Assembly: GCA_903921605.1 (NCBI GenBank)
Contig: CAIXQV010000035.1
Span: forward strand, 14,475 to 78,474
DNA length: 64,000 bases
Direction of reading: 5' to 3'
Source: an uncultured Planctomycetaceae bacterium
GTDB lineage: Bacteria > Planctomycetota > Planctomycetia > Planctomycetales > Planctomycetaceae
Under the pieces are notes generated by a model that was not told where the DNA came from, did not search any database, and saw only the letters and a program-made list of their open reading frames with translations. Below are positions 8,916 to 18,050 of this stretch, one piece after another. Position numbers and translations under genes: made by a program. Numbering within the stretch: the stretch's first letter is position 1; every line of letters starts with the position of its first letter.

Positions 8916-9980
8916 ATGCCAACCGCCGAGCAGCTGCAGATTCTGGTCTCAAATGTCATTGAACCAATTACCGAGAAGCCTCTCGGTGAACTTCGGATGG
9001 TGCGAGACACCTTCGTCAATGGGAATGATGCGAGAGTTCGCATTGAGTTGCCGACTCCTGCTTATCCAGATGGCAAGAAGCTGGAAGACCTGATTCGGCA
9101 GCGAATCAAATTCGCGGCACCGGAACTTGAACCTCGAATTGAGCTCCACTCCACAGTACGAGGAAAAGATGCTGGTGGACGCATCGGCCTGAATGTTCAC
9201 AATATTATTGCGGTAGGCAGTGGCAAGGGCGGTGTTGGCAAGAGTACCGTCGCGGCTGCTCTGGCGTGCGGTCTCCATTCCTTTGGATGTCGCGTAGGTT
9301 TGATGGATGCAGATGTTTATGGGCCCAGTATCCCACACATGATGAATGCGGATGGCCGCCCTGCTGCGACAGAGATGGCTGATGAGCATGGCAATAAGTT
9401 TATGCGAATGGAGCCGATTGACGCGGCCGGTGTCAAACTGATGTCCATGGGGTTCTTCATTGAACAAGGCCAATCCGTCGTCTGGCGTGGGCCGATGCTG
9501 CACAAGGCTCTCACGCAGTTTCTGAAGGATACGGCCTGGGGAGAGCTTGATTATCTGATCATCGATCTTCCTCCGGGAACTGGTGACGTCTCTCTGACTC
9601 TTGCTCAGCAGGTTGGCCTGGCCGGAGCGGTTGTCGTTTGTACGCCTCAGCAAGTTGCTCTGCTGGATGCGATCAAGGCTGTTGACATGTATCAGAAGGT
9701 CAATGTTCCAATCCTCGGATTTGTCGAGAACATGACGGGAGAAATCTTCGGCCGTGGTGGTGTGCAGAAGGTTTCGCAGGAACTCAAGATCCCGTTCCTT
9801 GGAGAAATCCCGCTGAACGCGGCGATTCGTGAATACAGTGACAGAGGTCAGGTCATGCAGATGATGCTTGATGACAGTCCGTCACGCGATGCTTTGCGGA
9901 AGGTGTGCCAGAACGTTGCGATGCAGGTCTTCAAAGAGATTGTGAAATCTCCCGCAGGTCCTGTTCTGGAAATTCTCTGA
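8916..9980 (+). CDS. Mrp/NBP35-family P-loop ATPase (ApbC-like) lacking the CxxC motif
   Basis: The protein has 354 residues. An N-terminal MIP18/DUF59-like segment (about 5-85) is followed by the deviant P-loop GSGKGGVGKST (101-111), the DADVYGPSIP switch and LIIDLPPGTGD (215-223). The family normally carries a CxxC shortly after ENM to bind a bridging [4Fe-4S] cluster. Here ENMTGEIFGRGG (271-282) runs straight from ENM to IFG, and the cysteine loop is absent. Family members act as Fe-S carriers, and the adjacent SufE-SufS gene (stop and start codons directly abutting) supports an Fe-S role. The missing CxxC implies altered or transient cluster binding, or another function such as metal handling. 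The mature role is therefore uncertain. Confidence 0.9.
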   Translation: MPTAEQLQILVSNVIEPITEKPLGELRMVRDTFVNGNDARVRIELPTPAYPDGKKLEDLIRQRIKFAAPELEPRIELHSTVRGKDAGGRIGLNVHNIIAVGSGKGGVGKSTVAAALACGLHSFGCRVGLMDADVYGPSIPHMMNADGRPAATEMADEHGNKFMRMEPIDAAGVKLMSMGFFIEQGQSVVWRGPMLHKALTQFLKDTAWGELDYLIIDLPPGTGDVSLTLAQQVGLAGAVVVCTPQQVALLDAIKAVDMYQKVNVPILGFVENMTGEIFGRGGVQKVSQELKIPFLGEIPLNAAIREYSDRGQVMQMMLDDSPSRDALRKVCQNVAMQVFKEIVKSPAGPVLEIL

Positions 9981-11717
9981 ATGTTGCCTACACTCGACGA
10001 GATCTTTGAAGAGTTTGCGGACCTTGATCGCGAGGATCAGTCGCAGTACTTGTTGGAACTGGGCGATGACTTGCCATCGTTTCCGGTTGATGCGCGTACA
10101 GAACTCAATAGGGTTCATGGCTGCCAGAGCCAGGTTTGGTTGATTACCGAGACCGAAGGGCCGGGAGCCGAGGCGGCCTTTACGATCAGAGCCGACAGTG
10201 ATTCGAACATTGTTCGTGGTCTGATCGCAATCCTTCAGGCAGCTTTCAACTCGAAGACGGCACCGCAGATTCTGGACTATGACATTCTCGGAGTGTTTCA
10301 GCGACTGGACCTGCAGCAGCATATCAGTCCACAGCGCCGGAATGGCTTGCGGGGAATGGTCGAGAGAATTCTGTTGCTGGCCCAGCGTCATCTCTCCGGT
10401 GACAGCGGAGTGAAGGCAACAGCCTCGCCCGTTATTCATGTCGATTCATGTGCCGTGCCGATGAAGAGTTCCGTTGCGGCAGCGCAGAGTTTCGAAGAAG
10501 ATGAAATTCGTCGACAGTTTCCGGTACTGAATCGCCCTCTCGCCAGCGGCCAACTCCCGGTTTATCTCGACAGTGGCGCGTCGGCTCAGAAGCCACAGGT
10601 GGTGATTGACAAAGAGCGCGAGGTTGAAGAACAGTACTTCGCGAATGCTCATCGGGGAACCTATCAATTCGGTCTGCGAATCGACGAAGAATTCGAAGGC
10701 GCCAGAACGTCAATCGCCCGGTTTCTCAATGCGGCCAGTGATTCATCGATCGTGTTTACTCCGGGAACAACTGTCGGTCTGAACATGATCGCATTTGGCT
10801 GGGGGCGGCGACATGTTCAGCCCGGTGATGAAATTCTGACGACTGTGATGGAGCATCACGCTAACTTTGTTCCGTGGCAACAACTGGCGAAAGAGCGTGG
10901 AGCAACTCTGCGTCTGATTCCGCTGACGGCTGATGGAAGACTGGATCTGGGACGCCTCGACGAAGTTCTGAACTCCCGGACAAAGGTTATTGCCCTCACC
11001 GCGATGTCCAACATGCTGGGCACGGTGAATCCGGTTGGTGAAATCGTGCGACGGGCTCACGAGGTGGGAGCTTGTGTAGTCATCGACGGCGCACAAAGTG
11101 TTCCGCATATGAGCACCGATCTGCAGGCCATCGACGCAGACTTCCTTGTGTTCAGCGGTCACAAGCTTTACGGGCCGACCGGCGTGGGAATTCTGTACGG
11201 AAAACCCGAGCGGCTGGAAGAGATGGATCCAATTATTTTCGGAGGTCACATGATCTCCGAAGTGCGGATTGAAAACTCGACATGGTCCTCTGCCCCGGCG
11301 AAGTTTGAAGCCGGTACGATGCCGATCGTTCAGGCGATCGCACTGGGTGAAGCCGTCCGCTGGGTTCAGAATATTGGCCTCGAAGCGATCCATCACCATG
11401 AGCAAGCATTGATGAAGTCGACGATGGAACGGTTGAAGGCTGTTCCGGGGATGACGATCTATGGACCGGCGTTAGAGCATCGGGGAGGCATCGTTAGTTT
11501 TAGGATTGACGGCGTTCATCCGGAAGACCTCGCGGCCTTGCTTGATCAAAAAGGTGTGTTTACACGTCATGGTCATCATTGCACGATGCCGTTGCATACT
11601 CATCTGGGAGTTTCCGCGACAACGCGTGTGAGTCTTGCTGCGTATAACACGCAAAGTGACATCGATCATCTTATGCAGGCGATTGATTTCTCGCGAAGGA
11701 CGCTGAAACGAAGATAG
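9981..11717 (+). CDS. SufE-SufS fusion: sulfur acceptor plus cysteine desulfurase
   Basis: The protein has 578 residues. Residues 1-140 are a complete SufE domain, with acceptor Cys48 in RVHGCQSQVWL. A variable linker of about 30 residues follows. A group II cysteine desulfurase spans about 175-575: PLP-pocket residues in VMEHHANFVPW, the Schiff-base lysine K395 in FSGHKLYGPTGVG, and the catalytic loop Cys534 in RHGHHCTMPLH. In other bacteria SufE and SufS are separate partners: SufS releases sulfur from cysteine and SufE accepts the persulfide. Here they are joined, so the transfer can be intramolecular. The start codon follows the Mrp stop with no gap, indicating translational coupling in an Fe-S assembly unit. 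No sufBCD genes are in the window. All key residues are intact. Confidence 0.94.
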   Translation: MLPTLDEIFEEFADLDREDQSQYLLELGDDLPSFPVDARTELNRVHGCQSQVWLITETEGPGAEAAFTIRADSDSNIVRGLIAILQAAFNSKTAPQILDYDILGVFQRLDLQQHISPQRRNGLRGMVERILLLAQRHLSGDSGVKATASPVIHVDSCAVPMKSSVAAAQSFEEDEIRRQFPVLNRPLASGQLPVYLDSGASAQKPQVVIDKEREVEEQYFANAHRGTYQFGLRIDEEFEGARTSIARFLNAASDSSIVFTPGTTVGLNMIAFGWGRRHVQPGDEILTTVMEHHANFVPWQQLAKERGATLRLIPLTADGRLDLGRLDEVLNSRTKVIALTAMSNMLGTVNPVGEIVRRAHEVGACVVIDGAQSVPHMSTDLQAIDADFLVFSGHKLYGPTGVGILYGKPERLEEMDPIIFGGHMISEVRIENSTWSSAPAKFEAGTMPIVQAIALGEAVRWVQNIGLEAIHHHEQALMKSTMERLKAVPGMTIYGPALEHRGGIVSFRIDGVHPEDLAALLDQKGVFTRHGHHCTMPLHTHLGVSATTRVSLAAYNTQSDIDHLMQAIDFSRRTLKRR

Positions 11718-11742
11718 TGAGCCATTCGATCGTGTTGGTTGG

Positions 11743-12654
11743 TCACTTCGTCAGAATTCGACAAAGCTCTTCGATGTGTTCAGACAACTCATCCCACGGA
11801 TTGGGACGAGCGGCGTCGCCCGGATTATATGTGTCGTTGGTCACGTAGATCCAGCGTGCGTACTTCTGCACCATATGGACATCTTTGGAATTCAGCTCAT
11901 TCTGTCCGTACATTAATGCTGCTCGCGTAAACGGTGGGTAGTCTGAATAGCCACCAAAGTAGTTGCCATGAAGTTTCTCCTCGGTCGGCCATTGAGCACT
12001 TTCGTGAATCACGATCACGTCGGCAGCCTCTGCTGCAAAGAATCGACCGGGCGTGTCTGTGCCGGGATTCGCAACGGTCGGCCAGAATCCAAGATCCGTG
12101 GCTGACTGCTTAAGCGAAAGCTGATGTGCAACGGCCCCTTCATTGTCCTCATACAGCATTTCGTCGAAGAAGATCCCGTGAGTCTTCGGGTAAAACTTCT
12201 GCCATGTTTGCATGTTCGTTTGCACGGTTTCGACCGGGACTTTTCCGTAGCTGGTCGAGACGTAGCCCAGAACGACGCAACCAGCGCCGATCAGACGGTC
12301 GATGGCTTTTGTGTAGTTGGGGTCAATCGCTGTTCCCGGGCCTGAAGCCGGATTAACGATGACCCAGAATGGTACTTCAGAGTACTGTCGTTTTAGTTCG
12401 ATAACTCGATTGAAGTCATTGTTCGTATGAATGTTGGCGGGATAGATGTAGAGTGGAATCAGCAGTCCAGTTTTCTCCGTGGCACATATATGAAACTGCT
12501 GCAGCTTCGTGATGCGATCGGCTGGAGCCGAGGTGGCAGAATTTCTGATTTCTTCCTGTTGTCCGCTGACACGTGGTATCAATGCTGCCAAAGTCACGAC
12601 AGCCAGAAAGACGATTGCAGGCACGTATCGCTGGGCCGGATTGAGTGATGTCAT
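11743..12654 (-). CDS. Spherulation-specific family 4-like secreted protein
   Basis: I chose the ATG at 12654 (303 residues) because it begins a clear signal peptide (PAIVFLAVVTLAALIP, then VSGQ). A longer reading from 13005 would run into the neighbouring gene and is not hydrophobic. The mature part matches the spherulin-4 pattern: LLIPLYIYPAN near the N-terminus, PFWVIVNPASGPG, a VVLGYVSTSYG strand and GIFFDEM. The fold is a TIM-barrel-like putative glycosidase, related to families that open galactosaminogalactan-type chains; activity is not established for most members. It is the last of three minus-strand exported proteins (11.7-16.4 kb), suggesting shared use on a polysaccharide or ester substrate. 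Confidence 0.82.
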   Translation of the reverse strand: MTSLNPAQRYVPAIVFLAVVTLAALIPRVSGQQEEIRNSATSAPADRITKLQQFHICATEKTGLLIPLYIYPANIHTNNDFNRVIELKRQYSEVPFWVIVNPASGPGTAIDPNYTKAIDRLIGAGCVVLGYVSTSYGKVPVETVQTNMQTWQKFYPKTHGIFFDEMLYEDNEGAVAHQLSLKQSATDLGFWPTVANPGTDTPGRFFAAEAADVIVIHESAQWPTEEKLHGNYFGGYSDYPPFTRAALMYGQNELNSKDVHMVQKYARWIYVTNDTYNPGDAARPNPWDELSEHIEELCRILTK

Positions 12655-12781
12655 GAGATGCCTGTCGAATATGGAGAAGAATTTGTACTGCTTCAGCCTT
12701 TTATCGAAGCGATCGATAATGATGTACGCAGCCTGCGGCGACGCAGTATGTGTTGCTCGCCCCGAGCAAACATCGAACAGG

Positions 12782-14197
12782 TTATTTAGCTTCAAACAAG
12801 ACATCTGAGCCGATACCAAATTTTGCTGGCAGCGGAATGTTGGACAGCGATTCATCGCTGCCGATGCGGAACTGCCATCGACCGGCCAATTTGAGCGAGC
12901 GGCCGCCGGACTGCAGCAACGGTGGTGCAAGTAGATGCGATCCGGATTCTGTGCCGATGTTCTGAATGACCAGCAGATTGATATCGTCGGCAATGACAGC
13001 GTCACGAGGAATCACATAGTGTGAACCGTCCGATGTTGTCTCAAGATGCGTTCCGTTCAGCCATGCTTTTGTCTTGCTGGTGTTGTCTGCCATCACGAGC
13101 TGCAAACCGGAATCAGACAGCCATGCCGAGGGAATTCGAACCGTGCAGCGATACCAGATCGGCTGGTCGACCGATTCCATGACCCCGTGAGACGCTTCTT
13201 TCAGCGAAGCACCGGCGATTGCAGTCGTCCAGTGTTTACTGAAGGACGAGTCTTTAGCCCCAACCGTCCCCGGGCTCATTACATCTCGTGCTTTACGTTT
13301 GTCGTACTGAGACGCAAACGGCTTACCTTCCAGAATCTGATCGCTGGTAATCGTTGGGCAAACGAATCGTTCGACGTGCGAAATGATCAGATCATTGCCC
13401 GTGAAGTGATCGACATACGGCCAGGACTTTGGGTTGTACATGCAGTCCGTGAGATCACGCATCAGAACAACATTCTTGCCGTTTCGAGCTAACTGTCGGA
13501 GTCCAAACGGCCGACCGAGCACGCACATGTTGGTGTGAACTCCCACCAGAATGACGTTTTTAATTCCCCGAGATTCGAGGATATTCCAGACCTCATCACC
13601 CTTGTCGCTGATGAAATCGAGTTGTTCATCGATTTCAATTCCTGCGTTCTGTGATTTCCAAGGAAGTCCCGGATTGCGGCCGAGTGCTTTGAGTTCATCA
13701 GCCCACTTCGCGTGTTCAATGGGTTCGTCATCGTCACCGCCATCGGACTGGTCGATAGGATAGACCGCTTGTTCCTCAGCCGGAATTTTGGAACACCAAA
13801 ATTCAATATCTGTTGGCTGGACTTTCGCGGAAGCGGTTTCGATCGCTCGTCGGCGTGAGGCATGACCTTCATAGGCTGGCATGCAGTCGCTGGGCGAGTG
13901 AATGATGACGGAACCCTTCCGACGAGCTTCTTTAAGAACGTCGTTCATTCGTGGGAGGAATTCCTCCATCCGGCGAACGGCATTCAGCGAGTGATGTTTG
14001 TCCCAAACATCGCAAACAATGATTGCTGTCTCGGAGGGCGACCATAACTCTGCTTTCGTGATGCGGGCAAACTGATGGTCATTGGTCTCTGACTTCTGCT
14101 GACGACGAAGAGACAGGCTGAAATCGTCCGACATTGCTGGAGATGACATGAAAAGCATTCCACAGGTCATCAAATGAGAAAGCAGGAATGATCGCAT
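12782..14197 (-). CDS. Exported isochorismatase-like cysteine hydrolase with C-terminal beta-sandwich
   Basis: The ATG at 14197 gives 471 residues with a signal peptide (SFLLSHLMTCGMLFMSSPAMS). An upstream in-frame ATG at 14266 would overlap the preceding gene and lacks such a signal. The isochorismatase-like domain (about 55-285) has the nucleophile-activating Asp63 in IIVCDVWDKHH and the catalytic Cys225 in VGVHTNMCVLGRPFG. The C-terminal 130 residues (WYRCTVRIPSAW..., KAWLNGTHLET) resemble the jelly-roll module of glycosyl hydrolase 2 sugar-binding domains. The architecture suggests an exported amidase or hydrolase tethered to a carbohydrate, but the substrate is unknown. It lies 44 bases after the VCBS-hydrolase gene and is likely co-transcribed with it. 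Confidence 0.85.
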   Translation of the reverse strand: MRSFLLSHLMTCGMLFMSSPAMSDDFSLSLRRQQKSETNDHQFARITKAELWSPSETAIIVCDVWDKHHSLNAVRRMEEFLPRMNDVLKEARRKGSVIIHSPSDCMPAYEGHASRRRAIETASAKVQPTDIEFWCSKIPAEEQAVYPIDQSDGGDDDEPIEHAKWADELKALGRNPGLPWKSQNAGIEIDEQLDFISDKGDEVWNILESRGIKNVILVGVHTNMCVLGRPFGLRQLARNGKNVVLMRDLTDCMYNPKSWPYVDHFTGNDLIISHVERFVCPTITSDQILEGKPFASQYDKRKARDVMSPGTVGAKDSSFSKHWTTAIAGASLKEASHGVMESVDQPIWYRCTVRIPSAWLSDSGLQLVMADNTSKTKAWLNGTHLETTSDGSHYVIPRDAVIADDINLLVIQNIGTESGSHLLAPPLLQSGGRSLKLAGRWQFRIGSDESLSNIPLPAKFGIGSDVLFEAK

Positions 14198-14241
14198 CGA
14201 GAAGTTGTCCTCGGGTGAAAGCGTTTGGTTATTACTGAATG

Positions 14242-16428
14242 TTATTGAAGTTGTTCTTTCAGCCACTGATAGGCTTCGGCTCTCACTTCGTCAGGGAAGT
14301 CATGATCACATTCCGGGTAGCGAGCGGTGATTTCGCCAGCTTGTTCTCCATAGATCTTCTGGACTTTTTCAACCTCCGTGACAACCTTACGAACGCCACT
14401 ATTTTCAAAGTTGTTGTCTGAGATTGGTGCATTCACAAAGATCGAACGAGGAGCGATCGCCGCAAGGACTTCATAGAAATCGAAAGGAACTCGACTTGGG
14501 TCGTTACCGTATTCATCTCGAATACGCGGCATGTAGCGGTCACTGGTCCAGCCTGCGAGATTGCCCTCGTAATAGTGATGAAACGCCGTAAATCCGCAGC
14601 TCGTCACCGATGCTCGGATACGGCTATCGAACGCGGCAGTAAACAACGTGTTGTGGCCACCGAGCGAATGTCCGATGCAGCCGATTCGATCCGGATCAAC
14701 TTCATCAAGCGACTCAAGAAGGTCAATCGCCCGCATGTTATTCCAGATAGCCTTCATGGAACCGCTGCCATAGTGCGTGCCCTTGACTTTGAAATCGTAG
14801 GGATAGTCTCCGAACGAAGGGTAATCAGGGACGAGACAAACGAAACCAAGTTCGGCGAGTTCATGAGCGTAGTGCAGGTTTTCGAGTCCGCCCAAACCTG
14901 CTGGTTCACCTTTTCCAATACCCGTGGTCTGATGCAGGCACAACATTGCAGCGACTGGGGCTTTGAGATCTTTCGGAATCAATAGCCATGCGGGGACACG
15001 GTCACCAGGTTCTGAGGCAAAGGAGATTCTCTTGCGAAGATACTTGTCGGTTGATTCCTCCATCAGCACCTCCATCTCAAGAGGCACTCGCAGTTCTGAT
15101 TGAGGGACAGGTCCCATCGCCAGCGACATGCCGTCGAGGATGTGTTGCCGTCGCAGACCCAAATCAAAAGGGGTGTTGATGGGGCGGCTTTTGCCGTCTC
15201 GGTCTCTGACTGTAGACACGTCCGCGTGATTGTAATCACTCGCTGTGAATGCAGGCTTTGCCGAGTCTGGCGAACTTCCAGCCGGATTCTTCAGCAGATT
15301 CTCAAGGACGTAGAGTCCACTGCGGCCCGGACAGATGAGATCCAGATCTTCATCACCGTCGAGATCCGCAACTTTTGGATCCAGTCCGAAGCCAACGTTT
15401 TGGCCAGCGGAAATGATCGTACGTTTCCATGTGCGAGTTTCAGGCAGGAACTGATAGGACGAAACTATAAGCGGATTGTATTCACCAGGGTCTTTCCCAT
15501 CGTGCCCCATATAGCGACTGCCAGCGATCAGCTCCGGTAGTTTATCTCCATTGAGATCTGCCCACAGGAGGCTGTGAGCCTGAGACCAGCTTGTGTCGAT
15601 CGCATTGCGGATCCAGTGTCTGTGGCCCTCAGAATCTTTGGTCTGTTCCATCCAATAAAGACCAAATCGATGACCGCGACCCCAGATCAGATCGTTGTCT
15701 CCGTCCGCATCAACATCCTGAACGAGGATTGGAATAGAAGCCCCCTTCCACAAATCGAACTCCGGATGATAAACCCAGCGTCCGTTCCGGCGATCTTCAG
15801 GAGCCTCAGCCCAGCCTTTGGGCCCGATGACGTCGTTTCGACCATCACCGTTGATATCACCAAAACCAGAACCGTGTCCGGCAAGTTGTTCGGGCAGAGG
15901 AAAGCGGGTCCACTTTGGCACTGGACCGGGTTCCACATCCCACCATGCGGCGAATTGAGTTCCATTGGGAAGCACATCCAGACGCCCATCACCGTCTACG
16001 TCGGCCAATCGACCTGTTTCCATCGGACCGGGCTTTTCGATCTCATGCTTGACCCACGTTTGACCAGCAGGTGCCGATGGACCGGGGTTTTGAATCCAGT
16101 ACAACGACTGGCTGCGATAGTTACAGCTTATCAAATCGGTATGACCATCCTTGTTTACATCCAAGGGAAGATTGGAATAGTCATCAGCGCGTCCTCGGAT
16201 CTGTTCGACCTCGCGGACCGGATGTTTCTCCCAGTTCGGGGCCAGATACCAGAAGTTTCCTGCAACGATATCCAACTGGCCATCGGCATTCACATCCAGA
16301 ACCGCACAGGCACAGTTGGTGGAGTCGGCGTTGATAACACGGTGACGAAACAAAGGCTGATCGGCGTTCAGCACAGACGAGACGATCAGTGTTCCGAAGA
16401 TCCCAAGTACACATTTAGCGCGAAACAT
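14242..16428 (-). CDS. Secreted seven-repeat VCBS/FG-GAP propeller fused to an alpha/beta hydrolase
   Basis: The protein has 728 residues and a signal peptide at 1-22. Residues 40-380 hold seven evenly spaced Ca2+-loop repeats of the type DxNxDGxxD, starting near 45, 90, 143, 191, 238, 291 and 355. The sixth and seventh are degenerate. This count fits a seven-bladed propeller. Residues about 470-728 form a dienelactone hydrolase/acetyl-xylan-esterase-like domain with oxyanion strand MLCLHQTTGIG, nucleophile Ser588 in IGHSLGGH and likely catalytic His709 in ECDHDFPDE. The start has a good Shine-Dalgarno (GGAGG, eight bases upstream). Probable role: an extracellular esterase positioned by the propeller on a carbohydrate. 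Substrate is inferred, not read. Confidence 0.88.
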   Translation of the reverse strand: MFRAKCVLGIFGTLIVSSVLNADQPLFRHRVINADSTNCACAVLDVNADGQLDIVAGNFWYLAPNWEKHPVREVEQIRGRADDYSNLPLDVNKDGHTDLISCNYRSQSLYWIQNPGPSAPAGQTWVKHEIEKPGPMETGRLADVDGDGRLDVLPNGTQFAAWWDVEPGPVPKWTRFPLPEQLAGHGSGFGDINGDGRNDVIGPKGWAEAPEDRRNGRWVYHPEFDLWKGASIPILVQDVDADGDNDLIWGRGHRFGLYWMEQTKDSEGHRHWIRNAIDTSWSQAHSLLWADLNGDKLPELIAGSRYMGHDGKDPGEYNPLIVSSYQFLPETRTWKRTIISAGQNVGFGLDPKVADLDGDEDLDLICPGRSGLYVLENLLKNPAGSSPDSAKPAFTASDYNHADVSTVRDRDGKSRPINTPFDLGLRRQHILDGMSLAMGPVPQSELRVPLEMEVLMEESTDKYLRKRISFASEPGDRVPAWLLIPKDLKAPVAAMLCLHQTTGIGKGEPAGLGGLENLHYAHELAELGFVCLVPDYPSFGDYPYDFKVKGTHYGSGSMKAIWNNMRAIDLLESLDEVDPDRIGCIGHSLGGHNTLFTAAFDSRIRASVTSCGFTAFHHYYEGNLAGWTSDRYMPRIRDEYGNDPSRVPFDFYEVLAAIAPRSIFVNAPISDNNFENSGVRKVVTEVEKVQKIYGEQAGEITARYPECDHDFPDEVRAEAYQWLKEQLQ

Positions 16429-16845
16429 AAGGAGGCCCTCCGAGAGACGAATGTTCGCGGCGAGGGTAATCGTTTCGGAAACGATTACAAGCGATGCGCA
16501 GATCGGAGTGGTTGATCGCTGGAGTAGTGCCAGGAAATTAAGTGAACGGATATCTCCAGGACTCTAACGGTTATTTCGGTTGGAGTCCGTGCCTGTTCAG
16601 TGGCGCAGCGTTTCGGCAGATTCCACCGAATTCGATTTGCCTTAGCCGAATCGGCAGTTCGATACGACATCAGGACGATTCCAGAGCCGCTCGATGGATG
16701 AGTGTGCTCGGAGAACCGGATCCGAAGCAGGCTGTCATGATTCCATGAATTTGACCTGTCTCTTTGGATTCAGCGATCTGAATGATTTCGAATGCGGAAG
16801 GAGCCGCGCCACAGGATGTGAAACTTTCCGTTGGAGAGTCCGTTG
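16429..16845. other. Divergent intergenic region between the VCBS-hydrolase and HtrA genes
   Basis: No coding frame is supported. The interval separates two divergent genes and must hold both promoters. A G-centred palindrome, GGAGG-G-CCTCC (16432-16442), contains the ribosome-binding site of the left gene. No clear sigma-70 hexamer pair was recognised. Confidence 0.35.
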
Positions 16846-18006
16846 ATGGCGCGACGTAGTTCAATAGCAGCTTATGTAGCCATGCTTTCGATCGGACTTG
16901 CGATTGGAGGGCACCTTGATTCGATGAGGCTGACCGCCTCAGCGAATGCGGTTCCTGCTGAAGGAACCGGAGGAACGGTGCTCCCTGCGCGGGCCATGGC
17001 TCTGGTCGACAGCGGCAATCATATCTCACAAATCGCTGCCGACATTATGCCGTCGGCTGTGCATATTCAAGCTATACGAGTCGAGAATGAACGCAAGGTT
17101 GAGGAAACTGGTTCAGGTGTGATCATGAGAAGCGAGGCCGTCAAAGGGCTCTTCGTGATCACTAATAATCATGTTGTCCGTGGGGCGGAGATGCCGGCGA
17201 TCGACGTTGTGTTGTCCGATGGAGCGACCGTCCATCCGTTGCGGGTTTATCGCGACACCGAGAGCGACATCGCAATTATGCAGATTCCGGACGGTGGTCA
17301 GCCAACGGCACGTTGGGGCGACAGCAGCACGGTCGAGATGGGACATTTTGTCCTCGCGGTCGGAAGTCCATTCGGGCTGAGCAAGTCAGTGACGATGGGA
17401 ATCGTAAGTGCCAAAGGCCGTCGTGATCTTTCTCTCACAGCAGATCAGTCAGTTACGAATCAGGACTTTATCCAGACCGATGCGGCCATTAATCCCGGCA
17501 ACAGTGGCGGTCCGCTGATTGATGTTAACGGTAACGTGGTAGGGATCAACACCGCGATTGCCTCCAACAGTGGTGGCAACGAAGGCATTGGGTTCAGCAT
17601 TCCCAGCAATCTTGTTCGTCGAGTCTTCGAACAGATGGTTGCCTACGGGAAAGTTCGCCGCGCTTATCTTGGTGTTGAGCTGGATAATAGTTTTTCGGAT
17701 GAGGCTGCTCAGCGACTGGGCATGTCCCGTGCTCGCGGGGCTAGAATCACCCGAGTCTACTCTCACCGCAGCAGCCCTGCTGTTCTTGCAGGTCTGAAAC
17801 CGGACGATGTGATTCTCTCTTACAACGGGGTCGAGGTGGTCGACGAGAATCACCTTATCAATCTGGTGAGCCTGTCAGATATTGGCTCTTCTGTCACCAT
17901 GGAAGTCTATCGTGCTCGACTGAAGACCGAGAAAATCGTGCAGTTAACCGATCGTGAAGACTTCCGCACCGCCGAAGATGCTCGCAACACGTTCAATACT
18001 CGATAA
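16846..18006 (+). CDS. HtrA/DegP-family serine protease with one PDZ domain
   Basis: Starting from the ATG at 16846 the protein has 386 residues; an in-frame TTG 15 bases earlier is less likely. An N-terminal hydrophobic segment (SSIAAYVAMLSIGLAIGGHL) is a signal peptide or membrane anchor. The trypsin-like domain has an intact triad: H109 in VITNNHVV, D141 in ESDIAIM and S220 in NPGNSGGPLI. A single PDZ domain occupies about 275-365 (AYLGVELD..., SPAVLAGLKPDDVILSYNG). The layout matches DegS/HhoA-type envelope proteases, which degrade misfolded exported proteins or trigger stress responses. No sigma-E-type partner is adjacent. A strong terminator follows the stop by about 45 bases. Confidence 0.93.
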   Translation: MARRSSIAAYVAMLSIGLAIGGHLDSMRLTASANAVPAEGTGGTVLPARAMALVDSGNHISQIAADIMPSAVHIQAIRVENERKVEETGSGVIMRSEAVKGLFVITNNHVVRGAEMPAIDVVLSDGATVHPLRVYRDTESDIAIMQIPDGGQPTARWGDSSTVEMGHFVLAVGSPFGLSKSVTMGIVSAKGRRDLSLTADQSVTNQDFIQTDAAINPGNSGGPLIDVNGNVVGINTAIASNSGGNEGIGFSIPSNLVRRVFEQMVAYGKVRRAYLGVELDNSFSDEAAQRLGMSRARGARITRVYSHRSSPAVLAGLKPDDVILSYNGVEVVDENHLINLVSLSDIGSSVTMEVYRARLKTEKIVQLTDREDFRTAEDARNTFNTR

Positions 18007-18050
18007 GAAACAGACGAGCCAAATCATTCCACTTGATGACGACAATTATC

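Noticed and set aside
11743..13005. Longer form of the spherulin-4-like gene overlapping its neighbour
   Set aside because: The extra 117 residues are not signal-like and overlap the isochorismatase-like gene. The internal ATG at 12654 starts a clean signal peptide.
16432..16442. Palindrome GGAGG-G-CCTCC over a ribosome-binding site
   Set aside because: The loop of one base cannot form a hairpin, and the GGAGG itself is explained as a Shine-Dalgarno sequence.
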